Of a stretch of DNA of 64,000 bases, positions 17,987 through 26,896 are shown in pieces. Both the position numbers and the translations under genes were made by a program. Location: positions 1,272,625 through 1,336,624 of the forward strand of contig NZ_JAHKQR010000011.1 in assembly GCF_018860805.1 (NCBI RefSeq), read 5' to 3'. The DNA comes from Aestuariibacter sp. A3R04. GTDB taxonomy: Bacteria > Pseudomonadota > Gammaproteobacteria > Enterobacterales > Alteromonadaceae. How positions within the stretch are numbered: position 1 is the first letter of the stretch; each line of letters begins with the position of its first letter. The notes beneath the pieces are model-generated. The model was given only the letters and a program-made list of their open reading frames with translations. It had not been told where the DNA came from and did no database searches.

Positions 17987-18004
17987 CAACAAGCTTTATG
18001 CCAA
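17987..18004 (-). promoter_or_regulatory. Sigma-54-like promoter of the flgB-flgL operon
   Basis: On the minus strand TTGGCAT, then AAAGC, then TTGTTG: a GG doublet (-24) separated by exactly 10 nt from GT (-12). The consensus is TGGCAC-N5-TTGC, so the main deviation is T for C at -12. A start about 12 nt downstream would give a leader of roughly 25 nt before the flgB GTG. Sigma-54 control of lateral hook-basal-body operons is known in Vibrio. Confidence 0.55.
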
Positions 18005-18063
18005 TTTAAAAAATACATATTTATCAATATATTGCCTTTCATTTACACAAAAAAGTAATCACA

Positions 18064-18800
18064 ATGCGGAAGCGTATTTTCCGCACCGGAAAATCCTTTA
18101 CTTCCTACTATCTGGATCGATTTTAGGGCTATCAAGCACGGCAATTGCCGCACCTCAAGAAATAGATCAGGCTTTAAAGCAGCATATTCAGCAGGAAATA
18201 AAACAATACCTAAAGCAATTAGGTACAAAGAGTAACCAGCAAAAAATCAATCTAACGCTGGCACCAGGGTTAGAAAAACAGAAATGCGATACTTTGATTT
18301 TTTCACGACCACAAGCCAACTCGGCCCCCGTTGGACGAATCAGCTACCGAATTGAATGCACTGCGCCGTCAAGCTGGCAGAGCCGGGCCACAGCGCGGAT
18401 CCAACTATGGGCAAATATTGTTGTGGCCAGCAGGACGCTACAACGCAACGAAAAGTTGCGTCATGATATGCTAAAGACTGAGTCGGTAGACCTAAGCACG
18501 TTAAATCGAGACCCAGTTATGACTATGGATGAAATACTGGGTATGGCGGTCAAAAGACGTATTCAACAAGGTCATGCAATAAGTTGGTCTTTGTTAGAAA
18601 GCCCGGAAATTGTTAAGAGAGGCGATATCGTAACCTTATTAATTCGCGCCAATGGGTTTAGTGCAAGTGCACAAGGTAAGGCCATGGAAAACGGCATAAA
18701 AGGTCAGCAGATAAAAGTAGAAAACAACAGTTCAGGTAAAATAATAGAGGGCATTGTGATTGAATCAGGTGTGGTAGAAACGAATTTGAAAATTAATTAA
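18064..18800 (+). CDS. flgA: P-ring assembly chaperone FlgA (lateral), start apparently frameshifted
   Basis: Periplasmic chaperone for FlgI. From about 18090 the frame reads KILYFLLSGSILGLSSTAIA, a signal-peptide core, then a FlgA/SAF-like domain to the stop at 18798-18800. That frame has no ATG, GTG or TTG near this point; its only ATG (17919) is inside flgB. The ATG at 18064 in the neighbouring frame encodes MRKRIFRTGK, an ideal basic n-region, and a one-base step back in the AAAA run at 18090-18093 joins it exactly to ILYFLLSG. Either an A is missing, from sequencing or mutation, or ribosomes slip. No strong Shine-Dalgarno precedes 18064. Confidence 0.75.
18066..18084. promoter_or_regulatory. 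19-bp palindrome GCGGAA-N7-TTCCGC between flgB and flgA
   Basis: Same arrangement as 4972-4990: perfect 6-bp arms, 7-nt centre, then a CGGAAA half-site at 18087-18092. Its centre is about 75 bp upstream of the -24 element of flgB, a normal distance for a sigma-54 activator site. It also overlaps the first codons of the proposed flgA start, so binding could affect both directions. Confidence 0.55.
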
Positions 18801-18859
18801 AGTTTTTGCCAAAGCGTGTCGCTATTCGTCGTTATATACAAATTTATAGGCGGTCAAAA

Positions 18860-19150
18860 ATGAAAATAAACATGTACGGGACAGTCCCAATTGACAAGCT
18901 TAGTACTGATAGTAAGCAGCAGAACCAAGTCAAGCTATCTACACTAGGTGGAGAGCACAAAGCTCAACCCAGCCAAAATGCACAACTGAGCATCATGAGC
19001 AAAACTGCACAACAAGCGTTTGAAACATTATCACAACAAGATGATGTTGATTTGGAAAAAGTAAAACAAATGCAACAAGCAATTGCCAATGGTGAACTGC
19101 AATTAGATGAAGATGCTTTAATTAATACCTTGTTAGATATCCATAACTAA
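18860..19150 (+). CDS. flgM: Anti-sigma-28 factor FlgM (lateral)
   Basis: A 96-aa protein from ATG 18860, preceded by AGGCGG; a longer TTG-initiated frame from 18806 is less likely. The C-terminal helical segment (VDLEKVKQMQQAIANGELQL then DEDALINTLLDI) is the FlgM sigma-binding region. It would hold the FliA/LafS sigma factor inactive until the hook is finished and FlgM is exported. Confidence 0.88.
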   Translation: MKINMYGTVPIDKLSTDSKQQNQVKLSTLGGEHKAQPSQNAQLSIMSKTAQQAFETLSQQDDVDLEKVKQMQQAIANGELQLDEDALINTLLDIHN

Positions 19151-19599
19151 TGAAACAGAATGTCGAAATTATTAAATCTCTATTAAATAATTTACAAAAG
19201 GATGTTGCTAAACTGAATGTTCTTATATCGTCTTTGGAAAAGCAATATGAGTTGCTCAGTGCCAGAAGAACAGACGAACTGAAAAAACTGAACAACGAAA
19301 TACTCAGCTTACTGGACAATCTCAACGAATCAAATAAGGATAGAGAAGCCTATCTACGCAAGCTTGGCCTGCCTGTAAACAAGAGTGGTATGCAGATGCT
19401 AAAGGAAAAATTACCCTCTCCGTTAAAAGAAGCCATGGCCAAATTGCTTGAAGAACTGGCGATGAAATCCAGTGTGTGTTGTATGATGAACGAAAAATCC
19501 GGGCATATGTTGTCCACGCAGCGCCAGATAATCTCTCGACTAACCGGTAACCCTGATAAACAAAGTTATCCGGATTTACCCTTCAACATTCACCGTTGA
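19150..19599 (+). CDS. flgN: FlgK/FlgL export chaperone FlgN (lateral)
   Basis: 149-aa helical cytoplasmic protein starting at the TAATG overlap with flgM, so translation is coupled. Heptad-like helices (VAKLNVLISSLEKQYELLSA, then KKLNNEILSLLDNLNESNK) fit the FlgN four-helix chaperone. Position after flgM is standard. It contains an unusual double Cys (SVCCMMNEKSG) in its C-terminal half. Confidence 0.85.
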   Translation: MKQNVEIIKSLLNNLQKDVAKLNVLISSLEKQYELLSARRTDELKKLNNEILSLLDNLNESNKDREAYLRKLGLPVNKSGMQMLKEKLPSPLKEAMAKLLEELAMKSSVCCMMNEKSGHMLSTQRQIISRLTGNPDKQSYPDLPFNIHR

Positions 19600-19886
19600 T
19601 ACCTAGGCCAGTATGAGGCGTAGGACGCTTTTACACTTCTCAATGCGTTGACAAAATACCGCGTACTGATGTAGTTGATATTCGGTATATGCAAGCACAT
19701 CCGTTTCTCATCGCAAAGTAATCAGGCTATGACATTCGCCCCAAAAAATTGATCACAAAAAATACAAAACCAATATTTCGTAGTATGCTTTTCTTAGGCT
19801 ATAACCACAGAGCAAGCAAGTTAGGTGGAATGACTTGTTGGATATAAAAAGCGAATTAGAAAACGCGACGGAAAAGGAAAAATACA

Positions 19887-22076
19887 ATGGAATTTATCAG
19901 AAAGTCGGTTGCTCCCCTGCTATTGCTCGGAATGATCGGATGTACATCGCAAGATGAGAACCCGATTGCAGACACTGAACGTTTAGAAGCAACAGAAGTG
20001 AAGGTTATTTCTATGGAAGATCCTTATCTATGGCTGGAAGAAATAGAAGGTGATAACGCCCTCATGTGGGTAAAGCAACAAAATACACGTAGCTTATCAA
20101 GACTTGAAGCCAACCCGATATATACAGACCTTAAAACAAAAGCACTTGATATCGTTAATGCTTCAGAAAGGATCCCACTTGGCAGTATTCGCAATGGCCA
20201 GGTATATAACTTCTGGCAAGACGAGAAAAATGTTCGGGGTCTGTGGCGCAGAGCATCACTGGTGAGTTTCAGCACAGACTCCCCTGAGTGGGAAACTCTA
20301 ATAGACTTTGACGCCCTTGCTGAATCTGAAAATAAAAATTGGGTATTTAAGGGTGTTGATTGCTACTCAGCCAAAGGCAAGGCAGATTATAAATGTCTGG
20401 TAAGTTTATCTGACGGCGGCAAGGATGCAGTAACTGTTCGCGAATTTGACTTGTCAACCAAACGCTTTGTCGACCAGGGCTTCCAGTTGCCAGAAGCGAA
20501 ATTAACTACAGCCTGGGTAGATGACAACACCCTTCTCGTAGCCACCAATTGGGGGGCAGACGGCTCCGCCTTAACAGAATCAGGTTACCCTTACATTGTA
20601 AAGCGTTGGACCCGCGGCACGCCCTTAGAAAAAGCGAAGACTGTATTTAGTGGAAAAAAATCAGACACTGCCGTATTCCCTTTTACTGTGAATAACGCCG
20701 ACGGCAGTAAAATTGAAATGATACTGCAGACACCTACTTTTTTCACTACTCAATACTATGTGCTTGCTGGTGAAAGCGTTATAAAACTGCCTCTTCCTGA
20801 AAAGTCAGACGTCATTGGGCTCCATCAGGGTCAACTGCTCTTCACAACAAACCAAGATTGGCAGGTGTCTATCGGTAGTACAGAAACCAAGTACAAAACC
20901 GGCAGTCTTCTGTCTATGCCGTATTCTGTTACCACTGAAATAACCAAAGATACCCTACCAGAAGTGGTGTTCGAACCCAATGAACGTCAATCCATCGAAA
21001 AGGTATCGCTAACGAAAGGTCAGGTTCTCTTATCCATCAACGATAATGTTGTGGGTAAGCTATTTGCGATTACTAAAGATAGTGATGGCTGGATATCCGA
21101 ACTACTTGATCTTCCACAAGATGGCAAGCTGGAAGTCACTTTTACCGACCAACAGGAAGATACGGCATTTGTTACTTACGAAGGTTTTTTAACGCCTGAC
21201 TCCCTTATGAGTTACTCAGTATCCACCGGAGAGATCAAAACGTTGAAGCGTTTACCCACGTGGTTTGATGCCGATGACCTGGTGGTCGAGCAAAAACAGG
21301 TTGCCTCTAAAGATGGAACAATGATCCCCTTTTTCGTCGTCCACAAGAAAGGCGTCAGACACGATGAGCGTACACCCACTCTTCTTTATGGCTATGGCGG
21401 TTTTCAGGTATCCATGCTTCCTCAGTACAGCGGCATTCTAGGTAGACTCTGGCTTGAACGAGGTGGCGCATATGTTCTTGCAAACATTCGTGGGGGCGGC
21501 GAATTCGGCCCCGAATGGCATCAGGCAGGCCTTAAAACCAATCGCCAGGTGATCTATGATGATTTTATTGCAGTGGCCGAGTGGCTTGTCGAGCACAAAC
21601 TCACCTCTGCGGCCCACCTGGGCATTCAAGGGGGCTCAAATGGTGGTTTACTTATGGGGGTAATGTTGACCCAGCGCCCGGATTTATTTAATGCTGTTAT
21701 TGTGCAAGTGCCCCTGTTAGATATGCTTCGCTATCACCTTCTTCTAGCTGGTGCTAGTTGGGTTGGAGAATATGGTTCGCCGGATGTACCAGAGGAACGC
21801 GAATGGTTAGAGAAAATGTCGCCCTATCACAATTTTGACCCTCAAACAGATTATCCGGAACCTTTTTTTGTTACATCCACAAAAGACGACCGGGTACACC
21901 CTGGCCACGCGAGGAAAATGGCGAAATTGTTCGAAGATGCAAACAAGCCGTTTCTCTATTATGAAAACACGGATGGCGGCCATGCAGCATCGGCCAACTT
22001 GCAGGAAACAGCCCACCGCGTCGCACTTCAGTTTACTTACTTAACTGAGAAATTAATGCCTAAAACCACTAAGTAG
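19887..22076 (+). CDS. Prolyl oligopeptidase family (S9A) serine peptidase, lipoprotein
   Basis: 729 aa. The N-terminus is a lipoprotein signal (SVAPLLLLGMIGC, Cys about residue 19), so the enzyme should sit in the periplasm or outer membrane, whereas classical prolyl oligopeptidases are cytosolic. Residues about 40-450 form the predicted beta-propeller and about 460-725 the alpha/beta-hydrolase. The catalytic Ser is in GIQGGSNGGLL (about residue 584), Asp in STKDDRVHPGHARKM, His in DGGHAASANLQ. It should cleave short peptides after proline. Preceded by a GGAAAA-type ribosome site. Confidence 0.93.
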   Translation: MEFIRKSVAPLLLLGMIGCTSQDENPIADTERLEATEVKVISMEDPYLWLEEIEGDNALMWVKQQNTRSLSRLEANPIYTDLKTKALDIVNASERIPLGSIRNGQVYNFWQDEKNVRGLWRRASLVSFSTDSPEWETLIDFDALAESENKNWVFKGVDCYSAKGKADYKCLVSLSDGGKDAVTVREFDLSTKRFVDQGFQLPEAKLTTAWVDDNTLLVATNWGADGSALTESGYPYIVKRWTRGTPLEKAKTVFSGKKSDTAVFPFTVNNADGSKIEMILQTPTFFTTQYYVLAGESVIKLPLPEKSDVIGLHQGQLLFTTNQDWQVSIGSTETKYKTGSLLSMPYSVTTEITKDTLPEVVFEPNERQSIEKVSLTKGQVLLSINDNVVGKLFAITKDSDGWISELLDLPQDGKLEVTFTDQQEDTAFVTYEGFLTPDSLMSYSVSTGEIKTLKRLPTWFDADDLVVEQKQVASKDGTMIPFFVVHKKGVRHDERTPTLLYGYGGFQVSMLPQYSGILGRLWLERGGAYVLANIRGGGEFGPEWHQAGLKTNRQVIYDDFIAVAEWLVEHKLTSAAHLGIQGGSNGGLLMGVMLTQRPDLFNAVIVQVPLLDMLRYHLLLAGASWVGEYGSPDVPEEREWLEKMSPYHNFDPQTDYPEPFFVTSTKDDRVHPGHARKMAKLFEDANKPFLYYENTDGGHAASANLQETAHRVALQFTYLTEKLMPKTTK

Positions 22077-22179
22077 CGCTAGGACCGGATGACTGTTTAC
22101 AAACCTTCGCCAAAGCCACAGCCTGCTGCTGTGACTTTGGATCTAAGACTTTGCGTCTAATATTTCTTGACTTACAAAT

Positions 22180-23205
22180 TTAGTTGAAGGAAATCGCCAG
22201 TTTCCCTATGGATTTACCGGTTTCTAGCACCCCATGGGCTTCTTTAAATGTCTGCGCGCTAAGACCTTCAAGAGAAGTCGTCAACGTAGATTTAATTCGC
22301 CCGGCATCAATGAGATTCGCCACCTGAAACAAGATACTTTGCTGCTGTTGAATATCGTCAGTATTGAACAGCGAGCGGGTAAACATAAGTTCCCAGATAA
22401 AACCAACGGATTTAGCCTGAAGTTTAGATAGGTCTACGCCGCCGTCGAACTCAACAATTGAACTTATTAACCCCTGTGGAGCTATCAATTCAACCATTGC
22501 ATCCCAATGCCCTAAGGTGTCAGCAACATTGAAAATATAGTCAACTTCCCCGAGTTTTTGTTCATTCATGGATTCCACCAAATTACGATGGTTAACGACA
22601 TGATCCGCGCCCAATTTTTTTACCCAAGCTTCAGTTTCTGGCCGTGAAGCAGTGGCAATAACTGTTAAATTAGTGAGTTGCTTTGCGAGTTGGATAGTCA
22701 TTGAACCCACTCCCCCCGCACCACCAATAATAAGCAGCTTTTTCTTTTCCGTGGGACGAATACGTAAACGTTCAAAAAGTGCCTCCCACGCCGTTAATGC
22801 GACCAATGGGACCACAGCGGCTTCAGCATCTGACAAACTTTTTGGCGCATGTGCGGTAATGCGAAAATCTACAGCCTGATATTCAGCATTAGAACCATTG
22901 CGGGATACATCTCCAGCGTAATAAACCCGGTCGCCAGGTTCAAAACCCGTTACATCTTTACCCATGGCGACAACGGTACCTACACCGTCATACCCAAGAA
23001 TCTTAGGTTGAGCAAGGGTTTTGTCGTTAGCGGCACGAACACGGATTTTTGTATCCGCCGGATTCACTGAGACTGCGCTGACTTTTACAAGTAAATCCTT
23101 GTCGCCAACTGAAGGCAGGTCTACAGTATATTCAACTAAGCTGTTTTCGGCATCAATGGGTTTCGATTCAACAAAACCGATAGCTTTCATTTTTTCGGGT
23201 AACAT
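22180..23205 (-). CDS. MDR-superfamily zinc-type alcohol dehydrogenase-like oxidoreductase
   Basis: A 341-aa NAD(P)H-dependent oxidoreductase of the quinone-oxidoreductase branch. I start it at the Met of MLPEKMKAIG (GGAG 7 nt upstream). The N-terminal GroES-like fold includes PADTKIRVRA and LGYDGVGTVVAMGKDV. The Rossmann motif is LLIIGGAGGVGSMTIQLAKQ (about residues 155-175). Structural zinc cysteines are absent. It is probably co-transcribed after the MRJP-like gene and controlled by the divergent LysR gene. Substrate unknown. Confidence 0.88.
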   Translation of the reverse strand: MLPEKMKAIGFVESKPIDAENSLVEYTVDLPSVGDKDLLVKVSAVSVNPADTKIRVRAANDKTLAQPKILGYDGVGTVVAMGKDVTGFEPGDRVYYAGDVSRNGSNAEYQAVDFRITAHAPKSLSDAEAAVVPLVALTAWEALFERLRIRPTEKKKLLIIGGAGGVGSMTIQLAKQLTNLTVIATASRPETEAWVKKLGADHVVNHRNLVESMNEQKLGEVDYIFNVADTLGHWDAMVELIAPQGLISSIVEFDGGVDLSKLQAKSVGFIWELMFTRSLFNTDDIQQQQSILFQVANLIDAGRIKSTLTTSLEGLSAQTFKEAHGVLETGKSIGKLAISFN

Positions 23206-23273
23206 ACTAAAGCTCCAAATCAAAAATTTATAAGGTTCAATAGATACAGAAGAAAAGCGATAACTTCCTGGCT

Positions 23274-24377
23274 TTATGGTTGGTAACTGAATCGATATAA
23301 AGTGTAAGGCGCTTTTGCATTGCCCAAGCCCTGACTAAACGCCGGGTGCTGATGCAATTGATCCTGAGTAATGTATATGTACCCGTTACTCACCGCTAAA
23401 CTATCAGGCCATGACAATTTTTTGTCTTCGATTAGGGTCTGATAATGTCCTGGTGTCGTGAGCCCAATCGCGCTATTTTCCAGGTCAGTTGCCAAAATGC
23501 CTACACCAGGCGCATAAGCTATGCCATCACTTGGATTTTTAGGGCCGTAAACTTCAATTTTTTGAAGCAAATCCGGATCTGAAGCATTGTTGTCAGCAAG
23601 GGCTGACGCCGGTAAACGATAAACCTGAGTGCCTGTAAATGCGCCGAAATAAACCCACTCAAAGTCATCATCAATGGCAATCGGGTTCAAACCGAATCGC
23701 AAGCTGTTCGTTTCACCGCTTTCTGTTTTAGAGGCAAGTAACGACGCTTCTATCACGATATTTCTGTCTTCTGGCATCAGTTGATGAGCACTTTCCAATA
23801 CCCGCCGTGACATCCCTGTTTCCAGATCAACGACGATAAAAGCTGGCTTGGTTGCTCCCTGGAAATTTCCGAAAGTCATATCAGCGATGTAAACTTTTCC
23901 GCGATTTTCATCAATAGCAAAATCCTGAATAAACGAATTTGGCTGCAATGCATTCTTGTCAATTTTAATGGTGGTATGGAGCGAGTTATTTACACTATCC
24001 CAAGCAACTAACTGAGCCGGTGATTTTTCACTACCCATGTCCAGCATCCACACAATTCCATTTGAATCTGTGTGTACACCAATGACTGCGCTAAGCCCAA
24101 CGTTCCCCGAGTCCGGACCGTCTGCCCAATCAATGTTTGGAAAGGGTTTTTTCTCTCCGTTTGCCATAACTTCAACGACCCGATATTTCGGATTATCCAA
24201 AGGATGCATGCTAATAATGATTCGTCCATCGGGTGTAACAGTAATGCCACCACCCCGTGTCTCATTGAACTGTGTTACCGCTTCTAACTGCCCTACTTCA
24301 ACCGCGTTAACGTTATTTGCCGCTAACGCTGAGAACCCAATCATGCCAACCAGTGCTGTTGTATTTAGTAATTTCAT
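23274..24377 (-). CDS. Major royal jelly/yellow-like beta-propeller protein, secreted
   Basis: 367 aa with a Sec signal peptide (LNTTALVGMIGFSALAANNVNA). The rest resembles the MRJP/yellow family: FNETRGGGITVTPDGRIII, GVHTDSNGIVWMLDMG, FIQDFAIDENRGKVYIADM and YFGAFTGTQVYRLP are the repeated propeller strands. Bacterial members are periplasmic proteins of unclear substrate, sometimes near oxidoreductases, as here. It diverges from the LysR gene by 212 nt. Confidence 0.85.
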   Translation of the reverse strand: MKLLNTTALVGMIGFSALAANNVNAVEVGQLEAVTQFNETRGGGITVTPDGRIIISMHPLDNPKYRVVEVMANGEKKPFPNIDWADGPDSGNVGLSAVIGVHTDSNGIVWMLDMGSEKSPAQLVAWDSVNNSLHTTIKIDKNALQPNSFIQDFAIDENRGKVYIADMTFGNFQGATKPAFIVVDLETGMSRRVLESAHQLMPEDRNIVIEASLLASKTESGETNSLRFGLNPIAIDDDFEWVYFGAFTGTQVYRLPASALADNNASDPDLLQKIEVYGPKNPSDGIAYAPGVGILATDLENSAIGLTTPGHYQTLIEDKKLSWPDSLAVSNGYIYITQDQLHQHPAFSQGLGNAKAPYTLYRFSYQP

Positions 24378-24589
24378 CAGTTTTCCTTTTTCGTGAATTT
24401 GGTCAAGCCACCACGTGTAACAGTGGTGTCGTTATTTTCTAACTACTGAGCGAATACTAACCACCCAACTAACAAACAAAAACAGCCTAACGATTGAATC
24501 TTTATCTAATATTTTTTGACAATCTAATTTATCAGTCACATGATTTTGTGCATAATGTGCTCTCCCAAATTGATTCCTAAAGACTATTT

Positions 24590-25507
24590 ATGCTCTTGGA
24601 AGATTTAACCATTATTGTGAAAGTAGCTGAGCTTAAGAGTATTACGGCCGCCGCGGATAGCTTAAATATGCGCACTGCTACAGCCAGTGCAGCAGTAAAA
24701 AGAGTAGAAAAAGCGCTGGGAGTAGACTTATTCATTCGAACGACGCGACAACTTAGGTTGTCAGCAGCAGGCGAAAGATATCTGCCCAAATGCATGGAAG
24801 CTCTGAAGTCACTGGATATTGCTAAGCAAAACATACAACATGAAAAGGAAGAGGTGAGCGGTGAACTGAGGTTATCCGCACCATCTGATTTGGGACGAAA
24901 TATTATTCTCCCCTGGTTAGATGAGTTTGCTGAGGAACACCCAAACCTCAAATTGAAAATCCATATCGCTGATCGCAACATAGACTTCTACCGTGAACCC
25001 GTAGATCTCGCCATTCGCTATGGTGCGCTAACAGATGACAATCTCTATGGCTTTAAAATTTGCAACGTGCGCAGAGTACTTTGCGCTTCGCCCCGCTACA
25101 TTGAGAAATTCGGTCAACCTACAACACCTGAAGATATTGCCAATCACAATGCCCTGTTGTTCCAGTTTCACGAACTTATCGATACTGAGTGGTGTTTTAC
25201 TCGGGAAAACCAAACCTACAAAGTGAAAACCGCAAGTAACAGGGTTTCAAATGATGCAGATTTGGTTCGGCGTTGGTGCGTAAGAGGCAAAGGGTTGGCT
25301 CGGAAATCGTGTCTAGACATGTCCGCAGATCTTTTAGACGGTAACATCGTCAAAGTCATGCCTGAATATGAACCAACTTCTACAGAATTGTGGCTTGTCT
25401 GCCCGAGCAGGCAAACTATCACACCAGCCATACGCTTGTTGCGGGATTTTTTGAAGAAAAGAACGGCTTCGGTATTAGGACAGCTCACGTCGAGGGGAAT
25501 TCTATAG
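24590..25507 (+). CDS. LysR-family transcriptional regulator
   Basis: 305 aa. The N-terminal winged helix-turn-helix is clear (VAELKSITAAADSLNMRTAT, then AAVKRVEKALGVDLFIRTTR), followed by the LysR substrate-binding domain (GELRLSAPSDLGRNIILPWL). Divergent from the MRJP/MDR pair, so it probably regulates them and itself from the 24378-24589 gap. The effector is unknown. Confidence 0.92.
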   Translation: MLLEDLTIIVKVAELKSITAAADSLNMRTATASAAVKRVEKALGVDLFIRTTRQLRLSAAGERYLPKCMEALKSLDIAKQNIQHEKEEVSGELRLSAPSDLGRNIILPWLDEFAEEHPNLKLKIHIADRNIDFYREPVDLAIRYGALTDDNLYGFKICNVRRVLCASPRYIEKFGQPTTPEDIANHNALLFQFHELIDTEWCFTRENQTYKVKTASNRVSNDADLVRRWCVRGKGLARKSCLDMSADLLDGNIVKVMPEYEPTSTELWLVCPSRQTITPAIRLLRDFLKKRTASVLGQLTSRGIL

Positions 25508-25565
25508 TGGTTTGACCAGAAGAGCTTTGCTAATATCATCTCGTAAAGGTAATAAACGAGGGTGT

Positions 25566-26312
25566 ATGCAACTTCACGAGATCACGGGATATATAGAAAA
25601 CATCTACCTTTTTGAAGACAACGGTAAGTTGATGCTACTTGATGGCTGCAGCCGTGCAGATGTGGATACCGTGTGTCACTATATTACCGAAACATTGTCG
25701 TTGCCTTTAACGACGTTAAAACTCATTGTCGTCACCCATATGCATCCTGATCATGCAGGCGGAGCAAAGCGGTTACAAAACCGCACTGGTGCGCGTATCG
25801 CATGCCACCCGAAGGCGCCCTTATGGTATCGCGGCGTTAGCGGCCGTACCGCCCATGCCATTGATGTAGCGCTCACGTGGTGGGTTGCAGACAAGCTAGG
25901 CAAGGCTCGTTGTCATATCTGGTATAAGCCTTATTTTCAGCCTGATATCTCGCTTTGTGACAATGAGGCACTGCCAGAGTTTGAAGATTGGCAGGTTATT
26001 TACACGCCCGGTCATACCGACCACGATATTTCACTGTTACACAAGCCAACGCACAAAATGTATGTTGCCGACCTCATTGTATCGGTGAAAAAACGTCTGA
26101 CCTTTCCGTATCCGGTGTGCCATCCAAACCAATACAAGGGCTCGTTACAGCGTGTACAGCAACTCGCTCCAAGTACGATTTTCTGTGCTCATGTAAAACC
26201 CCTCAATGCCGAAGAAATCAATTTCCCACGGCTCATCGCCCAGGCACCACGACGCCCGATCAATCACTGGCATGCCAGTAAGATGCGTCTGACCCGCGCC
26301 TTTTCCAGATAA
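25566..26312 (+). CDS. Metallo-beta-lactamase-fold hydrolase
   Basis: 248 aa from ATG 25566 (GAGGG just upstream); a longer TTG-initiated frame from 25512 lacks a ribosome site. The metal motif VTHMHPDHAGG (HxHxDH) is near residue 58, a further His in YTPGHTDHDISL, an Asp in MYVADLIVS and a late His in FCAHVKPL. This is the complete binuclear metal set of glyoxalase-II/lactonase-like hydrolases. It follows the LysR gene by 58 nt and may share its transcript. Substrate unknown. Confidence 0.88.
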   Translation: MQLHEITGYIENIYLFEDNGKLMLLDGCSRADVDTVCHYITETLSLPLTTLKLIVVTHMHPDHAGGAKRLQNRTGARIACHPKAPLWYRGVSGRTAHAIDVALTWWVADKLGKARCHIWYKPYFQPDISLCDNEALPEFEDWQVIYTPGHTDHDISLLHKPTHKMYVADLIVSVKKRLTFPYPVCHPNQYKGSLQRVQQLAPSTIFCAHVKPLNAEEINFPRLIAQAPRRPINHWHASKMRLTRAFSR

Positions 26313-26352
26313 TTTAGCGAGATTAAATGTACACTGCTATTGAGCTAGTGGC

Positions 26353-26787
26353 TCACTTCTTAAATAAAATAGGGCCTGCGCCATGCTCAGCCAGTTCATC
26401 TTGTGGGTTTCTCAATGCACACGCTTTCATAGACAAACAGCCGCAGCCAATACAACTGGATAACTCGTCTTTTAATTTTGTGAGTTTGGCAATGCGAGCT
26501 TCCAGTTGATTGTGCCAAAATTGCGATAATTGCTGCCAATCAGCCTGACTGGCTGTTTTATTCATCGGCAACACTTTGATAGCTTCTTTGATTTCACTTA
26601 ACGACATGCCCAGTTGCTGAGCAACCTTGATAATGGCAACTCGACGTAATACTGCACGTGGATATATCCGCTGATTGCCATTATTCCGGCTGCTCTTTAT
26701 CAACCCTTTGTTTTCATAAAAATGCAGTGTAGATACGCTTACGCCACTGCGCATTGCCACCTCACCCACTTTCAATAACGTTTCCAT
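26353..26787 (-). CDS. soxR: Redox-sensing activator SoxR
   Basis: A 144-aa MerR-family regulator. The N-terminal helix-turn-helix and wing are visible (LLKVGEVAMRSGVSVSTLHF, then YENKGLIKSSRNNGNQRIY). The [2Fe-2S] cluster motif CIGCGCLSMKAC gives Cys112, 115, 117 and 123, the same spacing as E. coli SoxR (119/122/124/130). It should be activated by oxidation by redox-cycling compounds. A SoxR operator lies 59 nt upstream, facing a small plus-strand gene rather than soxS. Confidence 0.96.
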   Translation of the reverse strand: METLLKVGEVAMRSGVSVSTLHFYENKGLIKSSRNNGNQRIYPRAVLRRVAIIKVAQQLGMSLSEIKEAIKVLPMNKTASQADWQQLSQFWHNQLEARIAKLTKLKDELSSCIGCGCLSMKACALRNPQDELAEHGAGPILFKK

Positions 26788-26842
26788 CTCGCTTCCTCGC
26801 CTGTCACTTTGTCATTTTTAATCACTTTAATGAAATAATCCC

Positions 26843-26873
26843 TTGACCTCAATATAAGTTGAGGTTTTAGCCT
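26843..26873 (+). promoter_or_regulatory. SoxR operator-promoter driving the 51-aa gene
   Basis: A perfect dyad ACCTCAA-N6-TTGAGGT (26846-26865) matches the SoxR box CCTCAAGTTAACTTGAGG. It sits between a -35 (TTGACC, 26843-26848) and a -10 (TAGCCT, 26868-26873) with a 19-nt spacer, the overlong spacing that MerR-family activators correct by DNA distortion. The direction is toward 26897, away from soxR. Confidence 0.88.
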
Positions 26874-26896
26874 ACACAAAAACACAGGAGAAAAAC

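Noticed and set aside
17919..18063. N-terminal extension of flgA from ATG 17919
   Set aside because: It would start inside flgB on the other strand and place 50 unrelated residues before the signal peptide.
19614..19632. Terminator after flgN (GCGT-AGG-ACGC-TTTT)
   Set aside because: Only a 4-bp stem; too weak to list as a terminator.
26327..26509. 60-codon plus-strand frame antisense to soxR
   Set aside because: Lies opposite the soxR Fe-S cluster codons, with no ribosome site; a shadow frame.
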